DNA of 64,000 bases. Origin: Aurantiochytrium sp. KH105. Lineage: Eukaryota > Sar > Bigyra > Thraustochytrida > Thraustochytriidae. Shown here piece by piece: positions 31,707 through 43,100 of this stretch (positions within the stretch are counted from its first letter, which is position 1; each line of letters starts with the position of its first letter). A program made the position numbers and the translations under genes. The stretch is taken from the NCBI GenBank assembly GCA_003116975.1, contig BGKB01000195.1:1-64000 (forward strand), in the 5' to 3' direction. Below the pieces are notes generated by a model. The model did no database searches and had not been told where the DNA came from. It saw only the letters and a program-made list of their open reading frames with translations.

Positions 31707-32724
31707 TGTCCTTTACGTCTTTCTCTGCGTACGTGCGAGAGAGGTAAGGAGCTCTTTCGTAGGTCCAGGACCAACTTTGGGCGGCGTCGGCACGATCAGC
31801 TAACTGCCTTTTGCCGCCTGCGACGACGGCCGAATGGCTATCGAGGCAAGCGGGAAAACCACACGGGTAAGGGGAACACCCCTGCGATGGCACGCGCGAT
31901 CTACGGCGCAGCTGCGCCTACGGCGACCGTGACCGACGCCGCGCAGCTAGGTTTTTACCGATCAATCTGCGCGGGGTCTCGAGACAACATCATCGACTAC
32001 TTTCGGGGTAAACGTCCGTGTGAGAAGGGGCAAAGTCTAAGACAAAATACCCCAAGTAGTCATCTTTTTTTTTGGTTCGAAGAGGAGTTTTGTTTGATGA
32101 ACTGACCGTGGCGATGAAGGCGGCAACAAGCGACGAGCGACAAGAATGTAGCGTTAGCAGTAGATGAATTTTTTTATAAAATAGACCATCATAGATCATA
32201 TCCGATGCACAACAAGAGCATGCGCGGATGAAGAAATAGCGAAACAGGGAGAAACTAGAGGTTAGACTCGATCCTACTTGAATTCTATCTGGCTCATCTC
32301 GAGCTACGATTAGCAAGCAAGAAAACATTAACATCAAGAGTAGAATGGGCCATCATCAACCGAGAACCGATATATCGCATCCGTATGATCCGCAAAGTCA
32401 AGTCGCTGTCGCAACAAACAATTTTTTTTGAAACATTGATCTCCGCAGTCGCAGCTGACGCTCCGGGCCATACAAGACAAAAGAAACAGGCAGGACCTCT
32501 GTCACACAACAGGTTACGCGACAACTGCGCAAGTAATAAACAGGTCAAGATGAGAAAAAAGAGAATGGACGAGCTCGATAAGAGATCGTTTATTTTTTGG
32601 GGTAGTAGTGGAAGAGATGCTCGCTCTCGCGTGCGCTCAGATCCGCATCAGTAGATGAACGAAAAAGAGGACATGCAAGCTAGCACACAAACTCAGTCAT
32701 GGATATGAAAGAGGATGGAGCCGC
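31707..32724. other. Intergenic between sulfotransferase and EF-1alpha genes
   Basis: 1.0 kb containing the sulfotransferase promoter and the EF-1alpha 3' region. No coding potential recognised; the small open frames are short and of random composition. Confidence 0.55.
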
Positions 32725-34380
32725 TTACTTGTCACCCTTCTCGACCTCCTTGATGACACCGACGGCGACGGTCACGCGCATGTCGCGGACGGCGAAGCGG
32801 CCTAGGGGCGGGTACTCGGTGAAGGACTCGACGCACATCTTCTTGGAGGGGATCATCTTGACCATGGCGGAGTCACCGGACTTGATGAACTTGGGGGCCT
32901 CCTCCAGGATCTTACCGGAGCGACGGTCCATCTTGTTCTGGATCTCGGCGAACTTGCAGGCAATGTGCGCGGTGTGGCAATCGAGCACAGGTGCGTAGCC
33001 GGCGCGGATCTCACCGGGGTGGCCCATGACAATAACCTGGGCGAGGAACGAGTTGGCGCCACGGGGAGGGTCCTCCTTGACGTTACCGCACACGTTACCG
33101 CGCTTGATGTCCTTGACGGAGACGTTCTTGACGTTGAAGCCAACGTTGTCACCGGGGGTGGCCTCGGGGATGGACTCGTGGTGCATCTCGACGGACTTGA
33201 CCTCAGTCTGCACGCCGGTGGGGGCGAAGTAGGCGGTGATACCGGGCTTGATCACACCGGTCTCAACGCGGCCGACGGGGACCGTGCCGATGCCACCGAT
33301 CTTGTAGACATCCTGGAGGGGAAGGCGGAGGGGCTTGTCGACGGGGCGCTTGGGGGGCTTGATGTTGTCAAGAGCCTCCAGCAGGTAGGGTCCCTTGTAC
33401 CAGGGCATGTTGTCGGACTTGTCAATCATGTTGTCACCAGCCCAGCCAGAGATGGGGACGAACTTGATCTTCTTGGGCTTGAAGCCGACCTTGCCGAGGT
33501 AGGCGGAGACCTCGTTGACGATCTCGTTGAAGCGGGCCTCGCTGTACATGGTGGTCTTGTCGTCCATCTTGTTGATGGCGACGATGATCTGCTGGATACC
33601 GAGGGTGAAGGCGAGGAGAGCGTGCTCGCGGGTCTGGCCATCCTTGGCGATACCGGCCTCGAAGCCACCCTGGGACGAGTCGATGACGAGAACGGCGACA
33701 TCGGCCTGCGAGGTGCCGGTAATCATGTTCTTGATGAAATCACGATGGCCGGGGGCATCGATGACGGTGAAGTCGAACTTGGGGGACTCGAACTTCCAGA
33801 GGGCGATATCGATGGTGATACCACGCTCGCGCTCGGCCTTGAGCTTGTCGAGCACCCAGGCGTACTTGAAGGAACCCTTACCGAGCTCGGCGGCCTCCTT
33901 CTCGAACTTCTCGATGGTACGCTTGTCGATACCACCGCACTTGTAGATCAAGTGACCGGTGGTGGTCGACTTGCCGGCATCGACATGGCCGATGACGACG
34001 AGGTTGACGTGCTACGCGGATTCAATCCAATCGAGCCAAATGAGGAACAATGGAGGAAAAGTTAGTCTCTCTGTCTCTCGCGTCCGTTGCTAGGTGAGGC
34101 CTAGCCCCCTTTACTGCATATATCCTCGCGCAACCGTTTTGATACAGAACTCTCCTGGTGGTACGACGCCGCCATTGCCATTGCCATTGCCACTGCCCTG
34201 CCCGTCTATCCTCGTCACTCTCTCTCGCGTGCGCGACGACAGAGAACCTTCCGGAGGGCAGATCGTCTGGCTGGCTGGCTGGCGTCCACCCGTTTTCCTT
34301 CTTTTTCTGTATCCATACGGTCACGGTGGGCGATCCCGCCTCGCGGCTCCATTTTCACGTACCTCCTTCGTCTTGCCCAT
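32725..34380 (-). CDS. EEF1A: Translation elongation factor 1-alpha, two exons
   Basis: EF-1alpha, the GTPase that delivers aminoacyl-tRNA to the ribosome. Read on the minus strand as exon 1 (34380-34363) joined to exon 2 (34011-32725), giving 434 residues. Exon 1 is only 18 nt and encodes MGKTKE. Exon 2 opens with [20 protein letters not shown], the P-loop, so without exon 1 the N-terminus would be missing. The junction is in phase, with GTACGT donor and TAG acceptor, and the joined start reads MGKTKE-HVNLVV, as in other EF-1alphas. DAPGH (G3) and the domain II/III sequences are intact to the end, [10 protein letters not shown]. Codon use is strongly biased to C/G-ending codons, as expected for a very highly expressed gene. 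It is slightly shorter than the usual 440-460 residues. Confidence 0.95.
34012..34362 (-). other. Intron of EF-1alpha
   Basis: 351 nt between the sixth and seventh codons. Donor GTACGT begins at 34362 and acceptor TAG ends at 34012 on the minus strand. A pyrimidine-rich stretch, TTTTCCTCCATTGTTCCTC, lies about 25 nt before the acceptor. A first intron just after the EF-1alpha start codon is common in eukaryotes and may enhance expression. Confidence 0.88.
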
Positions 34381-36821
34381 CTTGCTTGCTAGTAGTCGCT
34401 CGCGAACTGCTTCTTCTCTGCGCACATCATCCGCATCCGTCCTCCTCGTCAGTCTCCGCGTCCTCGTCCGTCAACCGCAAGATACTATCCATCCATCCAT
34501 TCATTTCGCCTCCCTCCAGCCTGGCTGGGCCCGCGATCCAGCCAGCCGCTCCGCGCTCCGCTCGCTCTCCGGCGCGCGCGACGGGCTGCCGCCGTCCGTT
34601 CGCTCGCGCGCGCGGGCCCTCCGTGCGCGCGGCGCGGCGCGGCGCGGCGCGGCGCGGCGTCGTGCTCCGCGCGCGGCGTGGGGCTCCCCGCGCGGCGCGG
34701 CGTGCTCGGGCGCGACGTACCTCGGTCTCGGTCTCTGCGTTGGCGGTCTGGCGCGGCGACTGCGCTGGGGCGGGCGGCGGCGGCGCGCGGGGGCGGCGTT
34801 TCGCCTAGCCGCCGCCTAGGCCCGCCTACGCGCCGCCGTCGCACCGCCTCGCGCCGCCCGCCGCCGCGCCGCCGCCACCCGTTGCTCGGGGCGGCACGCC
34901 GCGAGTCTCCGCGCGGCGACGCGGCCGCGCGCGCGGGCGGGACCAGGGCGGGAGCAGGGCGCGGCGGCGCCGGGGGGCGCGAAAGGTGCGGGGTACACCC
35001 CGAGGGGGCAGATAGGGAGCGCGGCGCGGGCGACGCGGCCGCGAGCGGAGGCGGGGAAGGGGCGGGAAGCGGGAGGCGGGGAATCGGCGAGGCGCGGAGG
35101 GCGGAGAGAGTCGCGCGGTAGCCCCGGGGGGACTGCGCGGCGCGCAACGGGGACTAACGCGGAGGCTCCGCGGGCCCTGCGAGCGGGCGCTCAGCGCGCA
35201 CTCGGGCGCGCACGCCTTTCCTTCCCCATTCTTCTCCCTTTCTTTCTCGACAGCTCGAGCAAGATCGATCGAAGCCTGCCGTGCGATGCTGCCGGCACGG
35301 CCGGCTGCAGCACGGCGCGAGCGAGCGGAGAAGGCTGAGTGAGGTTAGACCTGCCCGCCTGCGCGAGCGAGGCAGGATGCGAGCGGCAAGCGCCAAGAGG
35401 CAAGGCGAGCGGCGGTCAACGGCGCGAGGCAGATAACAAAACGTGCGGCCCTCGCTCACTCTCCCTCTCTCTCTCTCTCTCCCTCTCCGTGTGCCTCTCT
35501 CTGTAAACAAAAACAAGGGGACGATTGGCGCGCGAAAGGAGGTCGAATCCTAACGCCCCGCTCTCTCTCCGTCGCAGCCAGGCTGCCAGGCCGGATGGAT
35601 TGGACTCGACTCGACTCGATCCGACTCCACTCCGCGCGACGCGGCTGGACGCGGCCGGCCAATGGATGGATGGCTGCGTGCGTGCGTGCAGCCCCTGGCC
35701 GACGCCGAGGCCTGCGCTGCCGACCTCCCGTGAGAATGGACGGAGGAGGCTTTCTTTTCCGGACGCCCGCCTCTCTGTTTCCCGCGGATCGTTCCCAGCA
35801 CGTTTTGCGAACGTGCCGCGTGCGAGTCCCGGCAGAAGCAGGAGAAGAAGCAGGAGCTGGAATGGATGGCGGATGGGAAAGATAGACAATGGATGGTCGT
35901 GTGGACGGATGGATGGACGCCGTGGACCAGCCAGGCAGGATTTTGTTGACACGACCGCGCTGGAGCTGGCAGCTGCAGAGGTTCGCTTCGCTCGACGACG
36001 AGGAGGAGGAGGAGCCTGAGGAGGAGGAGGAGAAGCGCAAGATCGATCGAGAGGGGGCGGATGAGGTATTCACTTTGGGCGGAAGGAAGGAAGAAGAAGG
36101 AGGCTTTCTTTTCTGTCGCGGCAGCGGCCAATGCTTGGGCCAACTTCACTGTCAAGCTCGCCGTGCGTGCGTGCGGCTTCGGCGGCGCTGGAAAGAGCAG
36201 AAGAACGTGCCAGGATCGATCTAAGGCAAGGCGAGGTGCGGCGATCGGGGAGCGATCTGTCGAGTGGGTGGAGATGAGGAGTCTTGAGATTCGGAGTCTT
36301 GGAGCAAGTTCACTCACCGCCCGTGGCAGCATTCTCCGTGCCGCTGATCAAAGACAAGCGGCAACCAAGGGCAACGGAGTTTCCTCTTCTTTTGCGAACT
36401 TGTTGGCGCCGTCGATCATGATCATCATCATGACGAGGATGAGGATGGGTCATTGTCAGCATGGTCATCGATGATGCGACGGCGACGACCAAGAACCTCG
36501 CGAGCGAGCGAGGACCGGCACCACCTCGAGCTAGTGGCTAGCTGCCAGTTCTGAGGCGGTGCCGCCGACGGCGCGCACGCTCGCTCGCGCGCACGCCAAC
36601 GGCCCAAAGAGTTCCAAGAGTGGCGAGGACGAGCGAGCGAGGCCTTCCTCGCGGACTTCGCCAGCGCCGCCGGCAGCGGCAGCGGCTGCGGCTGCGTCAC
36701 TGCTGCTGCGTCACTGCTGCCCGCCGACGCGCGGCTGCCCGGCCTCGACCTTGGCGCCGCGAGGAGGTCGCCGTCGGCGACGGACTCGATTGGATTGAGC
36801 ACGATATCCATCCTCGCCGTC
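34381..36821. other. Divergent promoter region, extremely GC-rich
   Basis: 2.4 kb between EF-1alpha (minus) and phytochelatin synthase (plus). It holds a GCGGC-type repeat at about 34632-34665, (ATCC)n at about 34484-34500 and (CT)n at about 35456-35485. Long Arg/Ala/Pro-rich frames occur on both strands but overlap each other and lack domains. The strong EF-1alpha promoter must lie at the lower-coordinate end. No gene recognised. Confidence 0.55.
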
Positions 36822-37730
36822 ATGGCGGAGGACGACTCTCCTCCGACGCCGAACGCCTCCGACGACAAGCGCCAGAAGAGCTCGAGGTCGGAGACCGCGA
36901 CGACGTCTCGCAAGAGCTGGCTCGAGAGAGCTTTCCGCAAACAGGTGGGAGACACCGCGTGCGGCTTGGCCTCACTCGCCGTCGTCGTCGACGCCCTGCA
37001 CTTGAAGCTGCACGAGGCAGACGAGCCCCTTGAACAACCACGTAGACGCACGCAGGAGGACGAGGTCCTTGCGTGGCAGCGAACACCCGAACACGGCGCC
37101 AAAGATGCCGTGTCCATGACAAACGTCAAGGCGCGCGGCATGACGCTTGCGCAGCTCTCCCAGCTCAGCTGGAACGCAGGGATCTTGCACGTGTGCTGCT
37201 ACGCCGATCGCTTCAAGGACGCCGACGAATTCCGGGACACCTTGCAAGCAGCTCTCGGCGGGCCTTGCATGGTCATCATGAACTACAACATGACGATCGC
37301 TGGCCAAACCCCCTTCAAAGGCCACTTTTCGCCGCTTGATTGCTACAACGCCGACAATGATACCTTTCGCATCCTTGACGTTTGGAAACTCACACCTACG
37401 GACGACTACTGGGCAGAGACCACGAAACTTTGGGAGGCTGCTGCCGACCAAGACAGCGACGCAAAACGATGCCGTGGATTCCTTGTCATTGCGCCGTCCG
37501 CGCCTCAGTTTCTGGCCTTGTCGTCCGAACACCGCCCTGTCGCCATCGAGCGCTCCCAAAATGAAGATATCGGCGTCCTCGTCCGTCTTCCAGGCGACCG
37601 GATTGTTACTAAGAAGCACATACAAGATTGGCAAATCTCGGGTGTCAGCGATTTCAATGAGCAAACCTTGGCTTTGCTCGAGGCCGGCATTTCCCAACTT
37701 GAGCCTTTTATGGCCTTCGGTGAGCCTTGA
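36822..37730 (+). CDS. PCS: Phytochelatin synthase (catalytic-domain-only form)
   Basis: A 302-residue papain-fold gamma-glutamylcysteine dipeptidyl transpeptidase, which makes metal-binding phytochelatins from glutathione or, in half-size forms, hydrolyses it. The catalytic residues can be placed: Cys47 in DTACGLASLA, His168 in KGHFSPLDCYNADND and Asp186 in RILDVWK. The His-Asp spacing of 18 equals that of plant PCS1 (His162, Asp180). GMTLAQLSQLSWNAG matches the conserved segment between Cys and His. The Cys-rich C-terminal sensor of plant enzymes is absent; about 80 residues follow the domain with few cysteines. The ATG at 36822 is the first in-frame start, giving a polar ~30-residue leader. 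Role inferred: heavy-metal tolerance or glutathione-conjugate processing. Confidence 0.88.
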   Translation: MAEDDSPPTPNASDDKRQKSSRSETATTSRKSWLERAFRKQVGDTACGLASLAVVVDALHLKLHEADEPLEQPRRRTQEDEVLAWQRTPEHGAKDAVSMTNVKARGMTLAQLSQLSWNAGILHVCCYADRFKDADEFRDTLQAALGGPCMVIMNYNMTIAGQTPFKGHFSPLDCYNADNDTFRILDVWKLTPTDDYWAETTKLWEAAADQDSDAKRCRGFLVIAPSAPQFLALSSEHRPVAIERSQNEDIGVLVRLPGDRIVTKKHIQDWQISGVSDFNEQTLALLEAGISQLEPFMAFGEP

Positions 37731-37787
37731 GAGCTCTCAAGCGAAGAAAAAGAAAAACGGACGGGTTTCGTGGTCGACTCGAGATTG

Positions 37788-37815
37788 CACACACACACAC
37801 ACACACACACACACA
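37788..37815. repeat. (CA)14 microsatellite
   Basis: Fourteen CA dinucleotides in the 3' region of the phytochelatin synthase gene. Confidence 0.9.
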
Positions 37816-37884
37816 ATTTCGAAAGACACTCGTTGCTGCTGAGCTCTGTAAATTAGAGGATCTTTTTATGCCTTGAAACTGTAC

Positions 37885-38501
37885 ATGAGCAAGGTCCATT
37901 GTGGCCAGCTCGACAGTCAGCAATATCCAATCGCACTCTTTTTTCAAAGACGGTAATGCCACCCTCAAAAGACAGGTCCGGCAACTGACCTCAAAGCTGA
38001 GGGCTGCTGAGAGAGACGCAGGTGCTCTGCACGAACTGAAAGATCGCGTAGCGCGCCTCCAAAATGAGCTTGGTGAGGTCACCGAGACGTCTGGAAGACT
38101 TCGTAGCTCGGTAAAGCGCTTGAAGGCAAAGGAGCGAGACCATGCCGACGCGCTCAAAGCCACGACAAGGTCATATAATTTTCTCGTGAACCTTGCGAGG
38201 AAAGGCATGCAAGACGAGATCAAGCATTTGTGAGCGCCTCAAGACTGTTCTGGCCGACCTGAAAATGGGGAACGATGCATTGGTCAAGGAGGACGAGAAG
38301 AAGGACAAAGCCGTCGCACGGATCAGCGAAGTCGCCGATCAATCGGATCTAGCACTGCTTACTGTTAAACAGCGCGACATCCAACGCAATATGACAACGG
38401 CGTCCTCCTCGTCGAAGTTATACGATCAGGATTGCCGCCGCTTGTGCATGCCGCGCGCAAGTCTGCATTGCGACGGTGATGGGCCAAGCAAGATACTCTA
38501 G
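37885..38501 (+). pseudogene. Coiled-coil protein gene interrupted by two frameshifts
   Basis: An ATG at 37885 opens MSKVHCGQLDSQQYPIALFF. At a run of six T (about 37938-37943) the phase must change by one base to continue into KDGNATLKRQVRQLTSKL and a long Lys/Glu/Arg/Leu coiled coil. That phase ends at a stop at 38231-38233 in the context CATTTGTGAGCG. Omitting one T restores continuous coiled coil (HLERLKTVLADL) to the stop at 38501. Two one-base insertions thus separate one ~204-residue helical frame into three pieces. Either the gene is a young pseudogene or the assembly has two indel errors, one in a homopolymer. The N-terminal and C-terminal tails are not coiled. No family recognised; similar proteins would be cytoskeletal or structural. 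Confidence 0.55.
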
Positions 38502-39720
38502 CCGTGGTGCGGCATGATATCTACGCACCAGCGGCAGCTTACTGCGCGCACGTGCGTGCACGTGCGCTCAAACTTGCTCGAGAGTGTGTACCTCGATTGT
38601 TGATCTGAGGCTACAGCATCCCGCGGTTCGTTGATGAGGGCGTGGACGAATGATGCCGAGCGGCTTCGAAGATGCTGATTTGCTCTACGTCTGGGCAACG
38701 AAGCGCGCGACTCTGGTTTATGCGGGCGAACTGCTTGGCGAGAAGACCATGATCCCCAGTGTGGAAAGAAGAGATCTGTCCGACAGTCCAGACCAAAAGT
38801 TCACGTCCTTTTATATCACAGTTATCGCATACAACTCATCGATCGCTGCCGCAGAGTCTGAAGTTTGCGCACAAGAAGTGGATGCAAGCTCGCGCGTCAA
38901 CGTTGAGCGCAAACCTTCGAAGATGGGGTGAGGACTTCGTTTTGCAGGAACATGCAAAGAGAGCGACGTTGTGGCTTTGGAGGGGCGAGGAAACACAGCG
39001 AGGACAAGAATAAAGGCGATAAAATTCTTTTCCAGAGCAAAACTCGAGTCAGCAGTAAGCGAATTGCACTGGGCAGCTTGTTTGCCATGACTTTGGTGGC
39101 CATGCTTCGTGGACACCGGCAGAAGAAGAAGAGCGAGCTTTGCAGCGACGAAGTCCACAAAGATCGAAGCGAGATGCGCGGAGTGAGATTATCTCAAAAG
39201 GGTCACGTGAGAAGAAGATGGTGGCCATGGCGGTGTCAGTGCTTTTTTATAGTGAACAACTTTCATAGACTGCAATACTTTACAAAATTTACCTCTTTGC
39301 TGCTCTACTTTGCAGACGGACAAATTGCTTGCCAAGCGAATTGTCGCATCGGCAGGCAACCCAAGGTCTTGGCGAATGGCTTCAAAAGTCTGCAGTGCGC
39401 GGGCGAGCGTATGTTCGCTCGATACTCTGCTTGGCACAAGACTTGCCACTAGGATCAGCTTCAAATCCAACAACGAAGATAAAGAGCAACAAGCTTGTCG
39501 AGCGCGGGTGCCGGCGGCGTGAGTGAGCCACGAAAGGATCAGAGGTCCGGGGCGTAGCTGTGCCTGGTGACACTTTTGGCGAGACGATTCGAAAACAGCA
39601 AGCAAGGCCAAGAAGATCGCAGCATTGTTTCGAGCCTCAGGGAGCACTTCATGTCTCGGGGTGACACTCAATCAAGACAGTGGGGTTGATAGATGACGAC
39701 ACAAATCTTCTCAGCGTTTG
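38502..39720. other. Intergenic, 3' flank of the ankyrin/kinase/RBR gene
   Basis: Most of this stretch (from about 38636) belongs to duplicated segment A and is the downstream flank of the minus-strand gene that ends at 39721. Short open frames on both strands are preserved in neither copy, so I treat it as non-coding. Confidence 0.6.
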
Positions 39721-40173
39721 TTAACTGAACCTAAAGTTGTCGCCGACAATGTCCGGCGTCAGGAGAGGACGCAATCTAGTCTGTACGCTGGCACGTATGC
39801 CTGCGTCTCTGATGTGCTCTGCCATGTAGCGACGAAGACGCTGCGCTCGAAGCTTAGCCCATGCTTGCTGTACGACAGCGAAATCGCTAAAAAAAGGGTC
39901 CATTTCGCCAGCAGGCTTTGACGCGCACCTCGCAACGTGCCGATGACAAGCATTTGAGTCATCGCCTGTGACCTTCGAGCACCATGCGCAGAAACGACAT
40001 GAGCACGCGCCGCACTCCAGAGCACAGCAACCGGCAAAGTCAGCGAAGGCCGCCGCGCAACGTGGGCACGACATGGTGAGAATCTCATTCTGGATCGTGC
40101 GAATGTGATTCTGCGTCGTCGGATCTAGCCCATGCTCACGAAGCGCTGCATCGAGACGAAGCTGAAGCTGACG
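38636..40173. repeat. Segmental duplication, copy A
   Basis: This segment matches 43994-45554 in the same orientation with substitutions and small indels. Long matching blocks include AGGACTTCGTTTTGCAGGAA (38931 and 44300) and CAGCATTGTTTCGAGCCTCA (39619 and 44997). It covers the 3' end of the ankyrin/kinase/RBR gene (coding for its last ~150 residues) and ~1.1 kb of downstream flank. Homology stops abruptly after GCTGAAGCTGACG at 40173. Confidence 0.88.
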
Positions 40174-43100
40174 CTCTTGTTCGACGGCAGCGTCTCGCTC
40201 AAAATGCTTGCGCACTATGTCGAGCAGGGCTGTAAAGTCATCCTCTGGAACCGCGGATGCAACGGTGCGTCCAGAGATGAGGAGCTCACAGTCTGGAGTG
40301 ACACAGCACATGCTTCCATCTCGTAGGACGTTGACGTGCGCATTAGGCTGAGTAGCCGCACGTACCGACCTGCTCAAACACTCTTTGCACGTAAAGTGAT
40401 CATCGGCGCAAATGACGCCCTCGCTGACGGGGTAGATGTCGAGACAAATGGCACACGAGGCCTGCTTTACGGGGTCAACCTGAAATGCTTTGTGACGCAA
40501 GGCCTCGAGCGCAGTGGGCCGCTTTGACGGATCTGCAGACTGTAAAGACGAAATGAGCGTCTTGGTTGCATCAGATACCTCTGTGTCCTCGAAGAGGTCC
40601 GCGATAATCATACCCACGGAGAAGAGATCCACCGCAGACTCCACTTTTTCGATATTTCCGCTGCGAAGCTCAGGGGCCATGTACTTGATGGTGGCCTGCA
40701 TAGGCTGCGTCATGGTCACATTGTGCTTTTGAACACCATCAAAGTCACCAAGAACAGGCGAAAGGCCTGGGGCGAGGAAAACATTCTCTGGCTTGACATC
40801 GCAGTGCACGAAGCCTTGCGAGTGCAAGTCATGGAGTCCAGACAAGAGACCGATCGCAATGCGTCTGCGCGTAGCCAGCTCTGCATGCGGGTTGTCGCGG
40901 ATCCAGGTGGCAAGATCGCCGCCCGAATAGAACGGCATCAGAGTGCATCCCTGATGCGCATCTTGCATGAACACGCCTTGAATGCGCACGATGTAGGCTG
41001 ATTTGATCTGGGCAAGCGCTGCGACCTGGCGATAGAAACGACTGCTCCACTCTTCGTTGGCGAGATGAAAGGACTTGAGTACAAATTCTCGGCCGTTGAG
41101 ATCGCGCACTTTAAGCACGGACTTACCGGGCTTGGACGCAAGCTCCGAGATGGTTTTAAAATCCTCGCGCTTTGCATTCGTCAGCCAGAGTCCCAGCGTT
41201 GACAGTTCCCGGGGTACGTTGTTGTTCACGCCCAAGCTCCTGATCCACTTTTGGTCTTGGAGCAACTCTGGGTTGTGTTGTTCCGCGTGCCTCAGCACCC
41301 GTGCGCGCTTCTTGCGCAGCTCGCTGTCCAGCTTGTAAACACTCTTAATCTGAGCAAGCTCTTGCTCGAGGCCAGAAATTTTCGCCTGCGCTTTAGCATC
41401 TCCGTCATTGGCATCCTCGCGGATTCGCTCGAGGTCGCGCTCGAGATCTTCTCGTTTTCTTTTGTTCTGGCGAACCTTCTTCATCGTTTCCATCACCTGT
41501 GACGTGTCCGGCGCCGAGAGTCCGGGAACGTGACGGGAAAGAGAACTTGACAGGTCTTTTGCGGCCTTCTGTAAGCGCGAGACTTCGTTTTTCAATGCGC
41601 AAGTGTAGAACGATATCGTGCTGGCCAACGCACGCCGCACCTCCAGCAACGGAGCGTCTGCCATGAAATCGACGTTCGTCAAGATCTTGAGCTCTGCTTT
41701 CAGTGCTTGCTGTACGTTCTGTAGCTCCATCGCGACATGCCTTGTCTTTTCGGGATGTCTCAATGTCATAAAGAATGTCGCTTGGATACCGAGGCGCTTG
41801 GTGCTCTCTTCCAAAGCATCGATGGCTGCCTCAGTACGCTTACACGCAGCGCTCGTGTCGTGCCGAGCCTCCCAGGCCTTAACAGCCTCTACCGCGTCTC
41901 GCGTTGCTTCCTGCACTTGGTCAAAGGTGGCGGGTGCGACAGCATCGTCGACGACCGCGGATTCTTTCAAAATCTCTTTCCATAGACTACGGCAGGAGTC
42001 CACCTCGGCCTTGGTTCCTGCATCCGCGAGTATTTTCTCAAGCTGACCTTCGACACCCCCTGACAAGGCATCACGAATACCCGCGACAAGGTCGCGTCGG
42101 GTTTTATTTCGTTTCGATACCTTTTTCGAGTTCGTCTTGACAGCTTCTTGGAGCGCAATCAGCTCTTGTTCCTTTTCGCGAAGATTGGTATGCTGCTCGT
42201 CAAAATCTGCAAGAGATGCGACCGGGTCCTTGCGCAAGAGCTGCTCGGCAAGGAATTCAGTCAAACTCGGATGAAGAATAGGCTTTCCTTCCTTGCACTT
42301 TGTCCGCGCAAGTGAGATCTTTTGCGCGAGTGCTTCGAGATTGATTGTTTGCCCAGAAATCGCAAACAACATGAGCAACTCACGGCGATCTGGCGCACTT
42401 GATATCCCTAGTTGCTCAAGACGAGCAGATGTGAGATTGTGGGCGTCTCCCAGTGTTCGCACACCCTCATCGAAGAGCTTGACAACCATCACTCGCAGTT
42501 CGTTGCGGTGGAAATGTTCCAGCGGCAACGAGTGTATGAAAGAAAGAAAGGTGTGCAGCTTCACGCGATACTCGGAAGAAACATGTGCAAGAGCCATCCC
42601 AATTCCGAGGGAGTCGCTCGAAAGACCTGCGCTGTGCTCAAAAAGAAGCTTTGCAAGAGATAGACCGCGTCTGCCTCTGTTGGTTTTGCAAGCGTAGATC
42701 ATTGGGGTGAGGCCCAGTTTGTCACGCGCATCGATCTGTGCCCCGTCCGCCACAAGCTTTTTTGCCCTCGCAAGGTCGCCGTTCTTGCAAGCCTGCATGA
42801 GAGGCGTCTGGCTTTTTTCGTACAAAACTTGAGCGCGGTCGAGAATGGCTTCGGGCTCGAACATCAGAACAAGAAAATTGTCGCAGACTCCATCGTTTCT
42901 GTGTAACTTACTCTTGCGAAAGCAACGACGCCGCCACGACGCTCCGCGGCTGCTGCGACCTACCCTGCATACCCCGCGCCACCTCCAACATCGCCGCGAA
43001 CTCCAGGAACGCGACGGCGCCGGCGCGTTCATACATCTTGGCCAGCACCAGCGCGTCTCGCCCGCTCTTATTTTTCCAATTCAGATCGGCGCCAGCCCCG

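Noticed and set aside
32965-34065. 366-codon open frame antisense to EF-1alpha
   Set aside because: It is the shadow of a strongly codon-biased gene: C/G-ending codons remove stops on the other strand. Its Gly/Val/Asp/Leu-rich translation matches no domain.
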